From Marsupella aquatica (lineage: Eukaryota > Marchantiophyta), in contig OZ316898.1 in the NCBI GenBank assembly GCA_973895155.1, forward strand, positions 806,001-870,000: a stretch of 64,000 bases of DNA. Reading direction: 5' to 3'. Below are positions 27,467-39,685 of the stretch, piece by piece. The notes below the pieces were generated by a model. That model was given only the letters and a program-made list of their open reading frames with translations. It made no database searches and was not told where the DNA came from. Positions within the stretch are counted from its first letter, which is position 1; each line of letters opens with the position of its first letter. The position numbers were made by a program, and so were the translations under genes.

Positions 27467-29676
27467 TACCATTTAGGAGTTGCAGTCATGTCGCAATTAT
27501 TATACCCTGCAGCCAGCTAGAATTTTTAAGAATACTGATTAGAGCTGTATCCGAGTGCAATAACTCTTGAAGTCAGTGACGAATTAAATTTGAGGCTCTT
27601 CGAAAACAGGAAGCTCGACATCAATCTTTACACGCAGTTCATTGTAGATCAAAATTTGGTGCAGTCGACGGAATTCTGTCCACAACATATTCTCTTCTCC
27701 CACATTTGTTTGCTTTTCATGCTGCAAGTTGATCAGAAATTCTATGTATTTTTTCAAAGGTAGACACTTAAGTAAGGAATAAGTACCATGTTCCTTAAGA
27801 CTTCCACAGTGCTCTGTGAGAAGTTTGCTTTCCCCTTGTTTACTTTGTCATGTACTGTCTATTATCATTGTTTCCCAGACCCTGTGGTATATGACGCATT
27901 TGCCCATTGGACTCCAGGGGCATATCGTTCTTGATTCTCGATCAGTCATTCAAGACCTATTTATCTGACTATATCATCCACAGAATCATCAAAGAAGCAA
28001 GTACTATATTATTTTGTGACTAGCAGAAATTATACTCACCTGATGCATGAAATTGGAAAGAATTGCAGTAGCAACACCAGCATAACTTGAAGGCTTTGGC
28101 TGGGCCTGCCCGAAAGCCAGTTGTTATATCTGACTGGCTGGAATGTTTTCCTCTTCAACACTCTCGATTCCCGTTCACAATCATGTTCTGAACTGAGAAG
28201 TGGAAGTCAACCCACCAAGCGACATTATTGTTAGACAACTCAGGAAAAATCAGACCCGCACATCTGCGGTTGCATGTATTGGAGAAAGTTCGAGACTGAT
28301 ACAAACAGTAAAATAAAATCCAAGTTACTAATAGAAAACTGGAAAAAATGAAATGAAAAAACGGAATCCAGCTCTATTAATGATCGGGCATATCGATAAA
28401 AGGTAGCGCAGCTTTTCGAAGATCCTGGAAAAAAATGTGAAAAGTTACAGACACATGGGTAGGGACGGTGGGGTGTGCTCGGGCCATGTGGGTTGCTGTC
28501 TAACGATTCGTCCAAGGAGCTTTATCTGAGACCAGAAACACTTTGCAAGAATATTAAACCCCCAAAAAGCGCAGATGGCCCGAAGACTTTGGAAGCTTTT
28601 CTACGCCAGTCAGCGAAAGGTGAGGCTGGGTCCCAACATGAGAACTCACCTTGATGATTAGTTTGCATCAGTTTCCATCATTCCAGAGCTTAAAAAAATT
28701 GCTCGTCCGTCAAGGCGCACCCAATCAACCAACCGACATGCCAACAAACTGCCTGGTGCCTCAGTTTCCTTAGTTTGCGGAGGGACCAAATAATTAAAAC
28801 CATATGTTTGTGGATTGTTGAGAACAGAGTGCCATTGGTCCGTGTTCGTGCCCTCGAGCGCCATGTGTGCTCTTCACCTTTTTTATTCCCGACACGGGAT
28901 ACCAAGAATTTTAATAAACGAGTTGTACTTCATCTTTTCGGTGTCTCGCAATAACTTGACCGAGATTTCCGTTTCAAGGAAAAGAAAGGAAAGGAAAACC
29001 AAAAAAGCAAAACATGCAGTGTCCTACTTTTTTAATAAAGGGAGTCACCTTTTGAACAAGCCGCCCAAAACAATCCATTTCTTGAGCCTCCCGTTGCGAG
29101 TCCCCTGACGCATCCAGTATGTTCACTTTAGTTGTAGATATAGTATATAAAGAAACACGATCCAACATAACATGCATGAGGTTGGGACGATGGGGACAAT
29201 TGTCTGAAGGTCATTTGTTTTCAACTGGCAACTTCTCATCATTCAGCTTCAAGGTTAGAATACAGTTTGGGATACAGACACCCCTTTGAGTTCCTGCTAG
29301 TCAAGACTGAAAATAGGGTCCTTGTGCCCACTGTAGCGTCCCTTCTTGTCTTTGTTTAGGGAACACGGTCCAAGAAGAACTGCTGTAGATTTGCTTATTA
29401 GAAATTGAGTGGTAGTCGCAGGTCATAGCAAGAAGTCCAGGTGGAAAAACAATTCTTCCTTTGTTGTTAATTTTCCTCAGCAGTAACGCATGAATTAATT
29501 CAAAAGTGCATATCCCAGCTTATACGAAGCATATAATAAATTGGGATTAGACTAGGTTTAGACTAGATTACTTATTACTGGGTTGTCAGGTCAAGGATGC
29601 CGATTTGGGAACCCACTAAACCTTGTATCTAATTTTTAAACCACTATGTATTCCTGTATTGTGTCTAACAGTGAAA

Positions 29677-30129
29677 ATGTGGGTCCCACTAGCTGGAACT
29701 GTTTCCATCCTGAAAACCTTCGTTAAGGTTCCGTGTTTCCTATGTCGGCGATGCAAGCCTTCACTATTCTGGGAGGCAACCGTACGAAGTCTTAAGCAAA
29801 AACTTTTAGAAAAAGGACACAGAGCTAGTGCATTCTTCTTAGTGAAGCTTGTGTTTGCTGTAGTTCACTTCATGAGCCAAAAACTACTGAATTTTCAAAA
29901 AAGGGCCAGGGGACTCACCATGTCGATGTTTCAGCAGTTGAGTGTCTGTACCGCCCACCAGCTGTTACATTCAATTGAAGAGCTTAGACAGGTTCTAAGG
30001 CCAATCCTAAACCGACTCAAACCTGCTGAATTACACTGGGTCAGTTCAGCCCGTGGAAAATCATATACGTCAGCTCACGATCAAGTGAAGCATGTCCACA
30101 TTTCTTTCCAGATGATAACAAGCTCATAG
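29677..30129 (+). CDS. unassigned open frame, 150 codons
   Basis: A frame with a true ATG at 29677 (MWVPLAGTVSILKTFVKVP...) runs to a stop at 30127-30129. The middle contains CFLCRRC. The C-terminal half looks helical and is rich in Leu and Gln (QLLHSIEELRQVLRPILNRL). I recognise no family. No promoter is evident. It lies just outside the A/C-rich interval that starts at about 30.15 kb. A frame of this length can occur by chance in 64 kb, so this is a weak call. Confidence 0.2.
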   Translation: MWVPLAGTVSILKTFVKVPCFLCRRCKPSLFWEATVRSLKQKLLEKGHRASAFFLVKLVFAVVHFMSQKLLNFQKRARGLTMSMFQQLSVCTAHQLLHSIEELRQVLRPILNRLKPAELHWVSSARGKSYTSAHDQVKHVHISFQMITSS

Positions 30130-31054
30130 TCAGGACCAAATCTTCTCAACCCCAGGAGTTGAACCTGGCAAGACGTCCTCATACGTGGTTTGACACAACC
30201 AGCAACCAGCAAGCAAAGATGAAAGATCACGCAGCAAGCAAACCATGAACGAATCACATCCCGATATTCAGTTACACACTCAAAACAAAGGACGAAGTAG
30301 GAAGACAGCGAGAATCAACCCATATCAGCTTCCCCAATCCATGACCTAACCACTTGTAGCAGCAGCAAGCAAAGAAAGAACCGACATAACCTCTTGTGTA
30401 AATACTACATACAAACCAACAACCCACAAAACATCGGCTACTATATCTAGGTATAATATATTTGCGTAAAGGAGCCTTGAAAATAAAATAAAAACATCGG
30501 CCACAATTGGAAATCTATTGTAACTTGAACGAAGTAGTGGTTATACAGATAAAAGTGCTGCCCAAAGCAACAACATAGAACTCTGAATGTAAAAACTTTA
30601 TCGTGCTAAACACATCAAGCGCACCAGAATGAGACAAGGAAACAGATTCAAGGAAAATTCACAATCGTATCAAAATGGAAGGTTCAAGAACAAACATCCA
30701 CATTCAAAAGAGGAATGAAACTTTGAAGAGAAGTTTAGCTAGTCTATAAGTGAACACAACATTCAGCATACCTTTATCGTGAGTTACTATTTAAACCAGG
30801 TTGATAGTTTGGCCTTCCTCTTAAGTCCATCTGCAAAATTCTGAAGAATGTTGTATAAGAGTTTTAGAACAAAGACCCTCTGTTCTATATCTTAACCTTG
30901 ACTGAGGTAAAGGTGATCACCAAAACTAGACGGGGCACTCTAAAGGTCCGGCGAGTACTAAAGTAACATTTTCTAGCCGTTGGAATACCTCACTAATCCT
31001 ACGAGCTACAAAGTATTGACGAAGAGGATCGATAGATTACCAGTATAGAAATTC

Positions 31055-31088
31055 CTAATGTACACTAGGAAATTCCAGTGTACATTAG
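31055..31088. repeat. 12-bp perfect inverted repeat, 10-bp spacer
   Basis: CTAATGTACACT at 31055-31066 pairs perfectly with AGTGTACATTAG at 31077-31088. The 10-base spacer AGGAAATTCC is itself close to palindromic. It is short; it could be a small foldback or a protein-binding palindrome. Confidence 0.7.
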
Positions 31089-33158
31089 AAGTGTACAATT
31101 CGCAAATTCAAAACAAACCGCATGACAAGCAACGATGAACCACCATTATTACAAGGAGTAGGACAAAACAGGATCCAATTCACCATCCTCAAACAATGAC
31201 ATTGCGTTCTCCTTTGCACAATGGGTCGTCTCTCCAATAACAGATGTGCTTCAGGAATGTGGTCCGTACCAAATAGCACCTTCCTACCAAAATGTCAAGT
31301 GCTGGAAAAGAGTCATTGGTGAATACATCGGCTGCTATACCGAAGGAAATCACAGATCAGTTCTGCACAGGGACGCTTTGAGGGAATATTTCAGTTGATT
31401 TGAGTTGCGAGCTGTATTAATAGAATTCATGTTAATAAAGAGCTTATGATATCTCAATAACGAAGTATTATCACATCATAGTGGAAACGAACATGGAATT
31501 TCGACAATCAAGTGAAAGGCAAAGAACACTTCTTGAGATGCCAGGAGCTATTGCTGCATTGCTTCCCTCGGAAGGACGGAAATCGAATCCTATGGGGGCG
31601 AGGCCTGTAACCATAAGATCACCAAAAAGCCTGCAACGTCACCAAAAAGCAGCACATGTCGACGACATACGCATCAAGCTATACAAAAAGCCACGAGACA
31701 AGGGACATGCACCGACCAAGAGTTGATTGTAGCCCACACCAGTAAACTTGAAAGGGATGGAAGATACTGGCAGGAAGGTAGAGGGACACGGGTGTCAACG
31801 TAAAGAGCCGATTCTTGATGTCATAATCTGTAAGAAAATCTGTACCAGCCACAGACAAGTCGCACCATATCCACCACCATGCTTAAGAACTGTTCGTATT
31901 AGTACATCTGTATGGTAGAGACCTCATCTCAGGTGGTAGATCGAAAAGAAGAAATGTTAACCAGTAAGCCCTCAACAGTATAAACTAACAAACAAATGTA
32001 TCGTAAAACAAACAAAACTGCCAGGTGCAAAAGCTTGAATTGCAGACAAGTAGAACAAATTGCAGAACTACGCCAAAGCAACAACGATAGTCGCAACTCG
32101 ATCAGTTCTGGAAAAACATTGGCTACAAGAGTAGAAGAGCAACCACTTAATGAGTGGATCGCATTCGTACAAAGCAAACACTACAAAAAGCTCAAAAATT
32201 GACCCAGACTTGAGAAAAAGGACCACAACCCTTAACTGTTCAAATTGAACTTGAATTTTCATCGAGTTGTGCTCTGAGGAGACTGGTAGAACTACGTCTT
32301 CTTACTTCCGAAGTTTTCGTTATGACAAAACTAGACAATCCCACATCTATGCAGAAATGTTCAACAGAAGATTAACAACAAGTTGCTCCTGTTCTTCTAG
32401 GTTTCGGAAATATTGCAAAATTGATTGACACATACATACTCCAGAATGCCGATTCGTGGGCTTTCACTTCCGCCTTAGGAGGCACACTCCAAGTAAGAGA
32501 ACTTGATCACATTCGTTCGACTTCCATGTTACCGGTTGAAAACCATCAAAATTAAACATGAGACCAAGATAAGAATATTTTAAAGAATTTGAAAAACGGA
32601 AAGTGCCAGACCTTTAATTTATAGTTTAATCAGGTCAATCAACCTTACAACCAGCAAGAGTACCAATCAAGTCCAACGAACCTTTCTTGAAGGTACCTAA
32701 AACCTGTGTACGACAATAGCCACTGTACTCAAAACAGATATGCTGCAACCAATATACTCAACTGCATCTGTACCTTATGACTCCAAGTGGTGAAGAGACA
32801 CAAGATCAATATCAGATCTAATTACATTTCAAACTGAAGTCCCATGCTAGAGAACTCAAATGAACTCGAACCAGAGTGCTAAAAAGTTGAACAGATTCGA
32901 TCTTGGGAATATTCCTCCACATTCTCGGAACAGTCACGTAAGGCTCATGCTGTAGATGTTTGCTTTGTATCGCCTGCAGTTACCAGTCCGCGAGACAATA
33001 CGTATCTGATCAAGGCGCAGTAGCATAACTAAATCACATCAGCAGGGAGACGCTACGAATAGTTGAACGACCCCAACATTTCACAAGATACAAGATCCCA
33101 ATGTCTGAAAATTATAGCAAATTTCTGAAACACATACCGTCTCGAATCCAGCTAGAAA

Positions 33159-33266
33159 GGGTACAGACAAACCGTTTCACTCATGTGGGGTGCACTAGCA
33201 ATCCCCACCCATGGGTACAGACAAACCGTTTCACTCATATGGGGTGCACTAGCAATCCCCACCCAT
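33159..33266. repeat. 54-bp tandem duplication, nearly identical
   Basis: Copies at 33159-33212 and 33213-33266 differ at one base (CATGTGG against CATATGG). The near identity shows a recent duplication. It lies inside the A/C-rich interval. Confidence 0.9.
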
Positions 33267-33929
33267 CCACGCGCACTGGCAACAATAATGTACAAACTAT
33301 CATTAGACAGCAGACCACACCACTGCACAGGCAGATCATATGAATGAAACCGTCAAATTAAATAGTAACCTACTTATCGTTCCCCACGAAATCAGAAATA
33401 AGTAAAGATAAATTGGTCGAAGGGTCAGAGGAGGAGAGGATGCTAGGAGCAACACGAGACTTCTACTCTTGACGTCCTCATAGTGCGTCCCTAAAGTCCC
33501 AGAAAGGCATTTAGATGACGTATTGAACTACGATCACAACTCAGGGAGACGTGTGAAGTTCAAAAAAAATTCTTTAAAAAACCAGATTAGATGAGCAAGG
33601 GTCTAGGTAATCCCAAGATAATCCCAAGTTGTTATGCTGCTCCGTTTCGAAATAATTTCCAATTGCTTGTTCGATCGGGGTGAGGAGAATAGCATCGGGG
33701 ACGAAGTGTCCACCTCCCCACACAACACCAACCCTGTGGCAACAGTCTACGGAAGAGAAAACGAAGTGCACTCGGCTGGCTGTGTCAAGATATAAACTCC
33801 AACAAGAACATGGGTAAAGAAAGTAAATAGCTTTAGGGTCAAAAACAGGATTATTAAAACACTAGATTGGGGATAAAAACCATTCCCCAAGAGTTGATCC
33901 TTATCTCCAAAGCGAGTTGTGGTGAGTTT

Positions 33930-36330
33930 CTTCCATAGTCTACAGCTGCACAACAGTAGAGAAAGGCGGATAAAACTGTTCTTAGCTAGCTACTTAGAGG
34001 GCTCCATTCCCACGACAAACGAACCGACCGTGACAAGTTTACAACTCTGAACAATGGAATACAATAAGGTACAAGTACCGAGGGTACTTAGGGGTTCGAC
34101 GAGAGTAAGATGGCCGTCGTGTCCTGTAGTAAATCAGGTGTTTGAAGAGCAACACTCAATCTTGCCACCTGCAACGTAGAAAAGAGGAAGTACTGTTCTT
34201 AGCTCCAAAAGCTACTCGAAGGCTTCATGACCACGACGAACGAATGCAGCTTGTCAAGTAAACTCTAAATAACAGAAAGAAGCTAGTTCCAGTACGAGGG
34301 CACTTAGGGTTTGGCGAAACTAAGAAGGTCGTCGTTTCCTGTTGTGAATCAGGTGTCTGAAGAGCAAAACTCCAGCGTTCCACCTGTAACAACGTTGAGA
34401 AGAGGAACTATGCTCAGCTAGCTACTTGAAGGGTTTCATCGCCACGGCACTTAGGGTGTGGCAGACTAAGAAGGCCGTCGTTTGCTGCTGTGGTTCAGGT
34501 GTTTGACGAGCAGAACTCCAGCTTTCCACCTGGAACAACGTGGAGAAGATGACGAACTGTTCTTAGTTTGCTATTTGAAAGGCTTCACGACGAACCAATT
34601 CACTGTGTCATGTAAACATTCAACAACAGAATGCAATTAGATACAGTATAGAGGGCATTTGGGGTTTGGCGAAACTAAGAAGGTCGTCGTTTCCTGTTGT
34701 GGTTCAGGTGTTTGAAGAGCATGACTTCAACTCTCAACCTGCGACAACGACGAGAAGCGGAAGAACTGTTCTTAGCGAGCTACTTGAAGGGCTTCGTGAA
34801 CACGACGAACAACTCAGCCTGTCGAGTAACTTTGAACAATAAAGAGCAAGTAGTTATTGTATGAAGGGAACTCAGAGTTTTGACGAGACTGAGAAGATCG
34901 CCGTTTCCTACTGTGGTTCAGATATTCGAAGGGCCCAGCTGTGCACCTGCAACAACGTAGAGAAGAGCAAGAACTGTTTTTAGCTAGCTACTTATATGCT
35001 TCGTCACCACGACGAACCACCTCACCATGTAAGTCATCTTTTGAACCACAGAATGCAAATATATAGTGTCTAGGTATGAAGGCGCGCTTAGGGATGGACG
35101 AGACTGAAGATCGCCGGTTCAAATGTCCGCAAGGCGCACTCCAACTTTCCACCTGCGCCGTGAGGACAAAAAACACTTACCTCAGCTGACTACGAAAGAC
35201 CAAGTTCCTTGTCAAGAAGCTTCAAGAAGAAAGTAAACGATAAGAGAACCCAAAATGTGGACAAAATAAGTAGTGGAGGGTCCTCGTCAAAGTCGACAAC
35301 ACATGAAAGCTCTTGCGAATTACAATTCGAAGCCATGACAAGTTTCAAGAACCACTTCAACTCTACACCTGCGCCAACATTCAGAGAGCAACATGACATT
35401 GTTCGCAACTGGCTTCAAATCTGAAATCGCGATAACCGGGAGAAATTTGAAAAATGGAAGAATGCGAGGTTCCCAAAGTGTAAATTCAACTCTATGAAGA
35501 GTCGAAAGCCTCCAGGGGCGTGGAGCACCAAATCGATTATCCTCCTGCGTCAACCGCAGATGGAAAGAAATCCCATGGTTCTTAGCTGGCTGCATAAGCA
35601 AACCTTCGTGCCAACAAGAAAAGAGGATTGCCCGTGCAAAGAACGTTCTTAACTAAGAACGAATTTTAGAACTAGTTGAAAATTCGTGACTAGTAGATTC
35701 ATCAAGAGCAGAACGCCCCAGTGGTTACTTCACCACACTGACTTTCATGAGCTTCAAGCATGACTCCAATTTTCGACCTGCATCACCGTTAATGGAGGAA
35801 AATCACTTTGACCTTAAGCTCGCTGCAGAAGGAAACATTCGTGACTACGAAGAAAGAGGTTTGCCCACCTAACAAAAGACTTCAAATCAGGAGAAAAGCG
35901 AGATAACTACACGAGAAATGAGTTGAAATGAGTTTCGATATATAAAACAGTATAAAACTTATGATGAAACTTCCCAGTGCAGAAGGATCTTCCCAGAGCA
36001 GCCGCGAAATGGTTCTATAATCACACCAAGGTTTACACCTGCACCAACATCGAGAGGGGAAGAAGACAACCCACTCTTAGCTGCCTGAACGGAGATTGTG
36101 CCCGGCACATGAACGTAACAAATGAGTAAGGCAGGGCTGAATGGACACTCGTCATTCGACGAAAAAAATTCTCACGGTTGCCATGTGCAAATTCGATCAT
36201 CATAAAAGCATTCAGTCCTACCAATAAGAGTTCACCACCCAGACTACAGTTCTGCGTCTTAGTCGATGAAAGATAAAGAACCTTTCTCAGCTGACGGCCA
36301 TGCTCATACCCATAAGCATGACGTAAAAAT
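33930..36330. repeat. diverged tandem array, about eleven units of roughly 210 bp
   Basis: Each unit carries, in order, an anchor like CCACCTGCAACAACG, then GAGAAGAGGAAGAACTGTTC, TTAGCTAGCTACTTGAAGG, CACGACGAAC, GGGCACTTAGGGTTTGGCGA, ACTAAGAAGGTCGTCGTTTC and CAGGTGTTTGAAGAGCA. Anchors lie near 33947, 34163, 34380, 34527, 34736, 34945, 35150, 35367, 35545, 35776 and 36036. The 34380 unit has lost about 65 bp. Units from about 33.9 to 35.1 kb are the most alike; those beyond 35.2 kb are far more diverged. On the minus strand the anchor reads as a pyrimidine tract followed by TTGCAG|G, like a repeated acceptor site. Confidence 0.8.
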
Positions 36331-37522
36331 TCATACAAAAGCTAGTCTCGAAGTCACATGTACTGAGATGCACAATTTGGGCACTGGAGAATAAAAAAAG
36401 GAAGACAGACGGCTTGGATGCTGATCTTCGACAACAATACTCCTCAGGATATTATACCCTTGCAAATAAATTGAAAGAGGTAGAACCGGTGAGAGCAAGA
36501 ACGTAAGATCACGTATTGTGGTGGACACTGACGACGCTCGCTGATGCCTACGAATACAATGCCTGCTCAGCAGTTTGCTTCCCTCCATCACAAGTTTCAG
36601 CACCCAGATGCGAATTCGTCGCTGTCGTGATTAACCAACACCATGTCATTACCAAATAAATCATCTTGGACCCACGAGAGTGAAATCACAATCATATCAT
36701 GCAAAACAAGTCTCGATACGTCCTGACACCATTTAAATCAAACATCGAACTACTCCTGGACGGTTGGAAAGAATAGACGAAAGATGAACGGGCTGTTAGG
36801 AGGGGTGTTGCCCTGATATGATAAGCGCTGAACGTTCTCGAGAAATATAGCAGAACACGGCCACGGACTCTGTGGTATGGCAAAAACGGGCAGAGGTAGT
36901 CTCAGAAAGAACAAACGACCTCCCAATCAATCGTTTGCGAGGAGAAAATTTGGAAGAATGACGAACATATGATGACAAATATCAAATTCAAATTTTCAAC
37001 ATTCGGCGGACAAGGAATCCCCCTGTACTTTTGGAGTCACGCATAAGTCAGCTGGCACTCCTGAACACCACGGCTGAAAATCTTGTCCACGTTGCACGAG
37101 AAATGACAAGTTCACGACAGGCGCAGTTGTGCGACATGGGGTAGGGTGTTTAACCAGCGTACTCTACAACCATGTTAGACACCGGAAAACGGCTCAGAAA
37201 GCCACAAAGATTGTGATCACTAAGTTGCATATCAAGTTGCAACAGAAGGAAAAGGCAAGCCTGCTACTCTAGTAAGAAAGGAAAAGCGAGCCCGCTATGT
37301 CATTGAAACATTTTTTCTGAAATCTCCGCCAGCCGACTTCAACTTAGATCACTCCTGTACATGCAATTTGGCAGGCAGAAAATGTCAAGGAGCGAAACAA
37401 GCTTGGAGTGATGTGACGCTTTTCTTTCTTATAAAATCGGGGTTACTGGAATTATACTAAGGGAGATCTATACCATATCACCACTTATAGCTATAATAGT
37501 ACGCAAAGAATGAAGCTGAAGC

Positions 37523-37832
37523 TATCAGGCAACAACTAAGTGCTAGACCCACAATACATCTGTAAATCCAGAAAATGTCGTGTCTTTAACTCCCTGATGA
37601 AGAAGTGTTCACTCAAAGACTCTTTGCATCAAGATGTATCCCACTTTGCTAGCGATCATCCTCCCCGTTTTACTCAGTATCAGGCAACAACTAAGTGCTA
37701 GACCCACTATACATCTGTAAATCCAGAAAATGTCGTGTCTTTAACTCCCTGATGAAGAAGTGTTCACTCAAAGACTCTTTGCATCAAGATGTATCCCACT
37801 TTGCTAGCGATCATCCTCCCCGTTTTACTCAG
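37523..37832. repeat. 155-bp tandem duplication, one mismatch
   Basis: Copies at 37523-37677 and 37678-37832 start with TATCAGGCAACAACTAAG and differ only at CACAATAC versus CACTATAC as far as I can see. The plus-strand frame 37695-37895 runs through the second copy and is not evidence of a gene. The duplication is recent. Confidence 0.92.
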
Positions 37833-38536
37833 TATCTACATAAGGAACACGGTTTCAGCAGCTCGCAGGCAAAGACGCCTAAGCAAACGGCATAATAACA
37901 TATTCAAAGCACACGCAAGAGTTATCCCGAGTAACAAGATGAAACAATGCTGAGATTAAATTAACAACAACATTTCACAACAGCGTCTCCCTCATATGTG
38001 CAGAGAACTCTCTGATGGGCCGACAAAGCCAGTCGCTCAGGTTCAACAGCTTCACAACTCCTCTATCATTTGATAACGTGTACAACAATTTGGTCTTTGG
38101 ATCTCTCAAGCCGTTTCGTCTCCAAACGCTCTACATAAGGAACACAAACATGGAAGGACCACAAATCTGAGAAGATGAGGCAAATGCCTGAACAGACGCC
38201 TAGATAGTTGCAACCGTCAAGAACGAAATGACCATTACATAAGGTCTCTCTAAGCGCTCATAAAGGCCAAGGCTCAAAAACATCAGCAATTTGATACTAA
38301 ACCCGATCACCGTGCTAACTTCAATTCTGACGTTAAAAAAATGTACTCCTGGCGCGCGGTGCTTCTTAATCAGCTGACGTCTACACAGATCATCCCAACT
38401 GCACTCTCGTCGACACAAGGAGCACAGACTTTGAGCAGCTAGCAAGCTGATATGAAGAGGTAGACGCTGGACACAAAGGAGACAGTAGGAAATATCTCAA
38501 CGACTCTGCAAGCATAGTGCACGAAGGCTCCTCCTA

Positions 38537-39160
38537 TTATTTAGAATAAATCGGTTCCGGATGTAGAGAGTTGTGAATCTTCGCTCGAAAGCCAGTAGAT
38601 GGTAGAATCAACTGCATATGACAAATTCGCGCCGCATATATTTCCGGCCTCCGAGATCTGTGCATGACCACAGTACTCAGCAGCACGAATTTAAACGTTC
38701 TTCCAAGCAGTGTCCAAATGGATCCTTTCAGAAACTTCTCTGTGAACTGAAGAAAAGTTGACTGATACTTATCCAACCTTAAGATTGAAAGGCTCCTCAA
38801 CTTCCAAGTTGCAAAGGCGGCTATTGTACATGGATTCCCAAGCGACGCTAATGATTCATCGTCCAATCCCGGCAACAGCCAAGGCACAAGAGCCCAGCCG
38901 CCCAGAAGAACGAAGAAAACAAATCCCCGTAAGAGCAGAAGAGATGGCAATGTAAGCATCCTCAACAGAATTCTTTCAAACACTGAGCAGAAAAGTCCAC
39001 ATAGTTCTCGCAGGTTGCGAACCTCAAACGGAGCTACTGCCCACCTTCCAGTCCCACCGAAATCTACATGACGGCAAAGTAATTCAGCTGATAAGCGCCA
39101 CAGCAGAGAGACAAACGCCAACAGGATGGAGAGATGACAGTTCAGCAGTTCAAGAAACAT
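38537..39160 (-). CDS. unassigned hydrophobic open frame, 207 codons
   Basis: A minus-strand frame begins with a true ATG at 39158-39160 (MFLELLNCHLSILLAFVSLL) and ends at 38537. The first 120 residues are strongly hydrophobic with several Leu-rich runs (LPSLLLLRGFVFFVLLGGWA). Stretches such as NLRELCGLF and LRSLSILRL are faintly leucine-rich-repeat-like. It is on the strand I suspect is transcribed. The T/G-rich sense strand makes Leu, Phe and Val codons common, so hydrophobicity here may simply reflect base composition. A frame this long is not unexpected by chance in 64 kb. Confidence 0.2.
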   Translation of the reverse strand: MFLELLNCHLSILLAFVSLLWRLSAELLCRHVDFGGTGRWAVAPFEVRNLRELCGLFCSVFERILLRMLTLPSLLLLRGFVFFVLLGGWALVPWLLPGLDDESLASLGNPCTIAAFATWKLRSLSILRLDKYQSTFLQFTEKFLKGSIWTLLGRTFKFVLLSTVVMHRSRRPEIYAARICHMQLILPSTGFRAKIHNSLHPEPIYSK

Positions 39161-39298
39161 AGCGAAGAGCTCTTCTATTCCCGCATATGAGAACTCCCCA
39201 ACGGAAGCAACAGATCAATCCGGGTTCGAAAAGAGTTCCTGCTGACGATGTTATAGTGCATCTGACAGCGCTGGTAACTTCAGAACAAATCCAAGCAT

Positions 39299-39685
39299 TC
39301 AGCTATCTGCAAGCTGAGATAAAAAAACGGCTACGTCCAGATTCTCGCAGATGCACTGCAGTGCCGCATGAACATTCAGTGGTATACGAAGGAATTCGCT
39401 GTCGGCTTCCATCCTGATGAGTACTCCTCGCGGATTAGTCAAGCAGCAGTGTCGTGCTTGCTCCGTGGCTCCCATCGTCATCATAGACCTAGGTAGCACC
39501 AAATTGAAGAGCCAGTAACCGGACGCTTCAAAATCAAACTTCGTGCCGAAAGGGTAAACATTATCAAGATAAAACCATCTGTACCCTGGAAGAGAACTGA
39601 AGTTCGGCCGCTTCTTGATGACATTAATGCTGGAAGAGTCGGGTACAATACACGCAGCCTCACATCCTCGGCAACTCTCATCTCC
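39299..39685 (-). other. open frame without ATG start, 128 codons; possible exon
   Basis: After an in-frame TGA, a minus-strand frame stays open from 39685 down to the stop at 39299. It reads protein-like, with a CRGCEAAC cysteine cluster near its start, then FSSLPGYRWFYLDNVYPFG, and LNVHAALQCICENLDVAVF near its end. An internal Met lies at 39502. I know no family that matches. It would fit an internal exon of the candidate minus-strand unit, but I could not identify confident splice sites. Confidence 0.25.

Larger units (their letters stand above)
24293..29676. other. no gene recognised; two hairpins listed separately
   Basis: The frame ending at 24623 on the plus strand has a stretch that looks protein-like (MTFYAEVIKRGIKFTQQGPP onward, ATG near 24356). 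It might be an exon, but I cannot assign it. Otherwise I see only short frames. Two clean hairpins lie at 25.6 and 27.4 kb. Confidence 0.4.

Noticed and set aside
30145-30175. tRNA-like T-arm on the minus strand (GCCAGGTTCAACTCCTGG)
   Set aside because: The T stem pairs, but I could not find a matching acceptor stem, D arm or anticodon arm upstream, so it is not a tRNA gene.
39220-39245. GGGTTCGAAAAG resembling a tRNA B box
   Set aside because: No T-stem partner and no cloverleaf around it.
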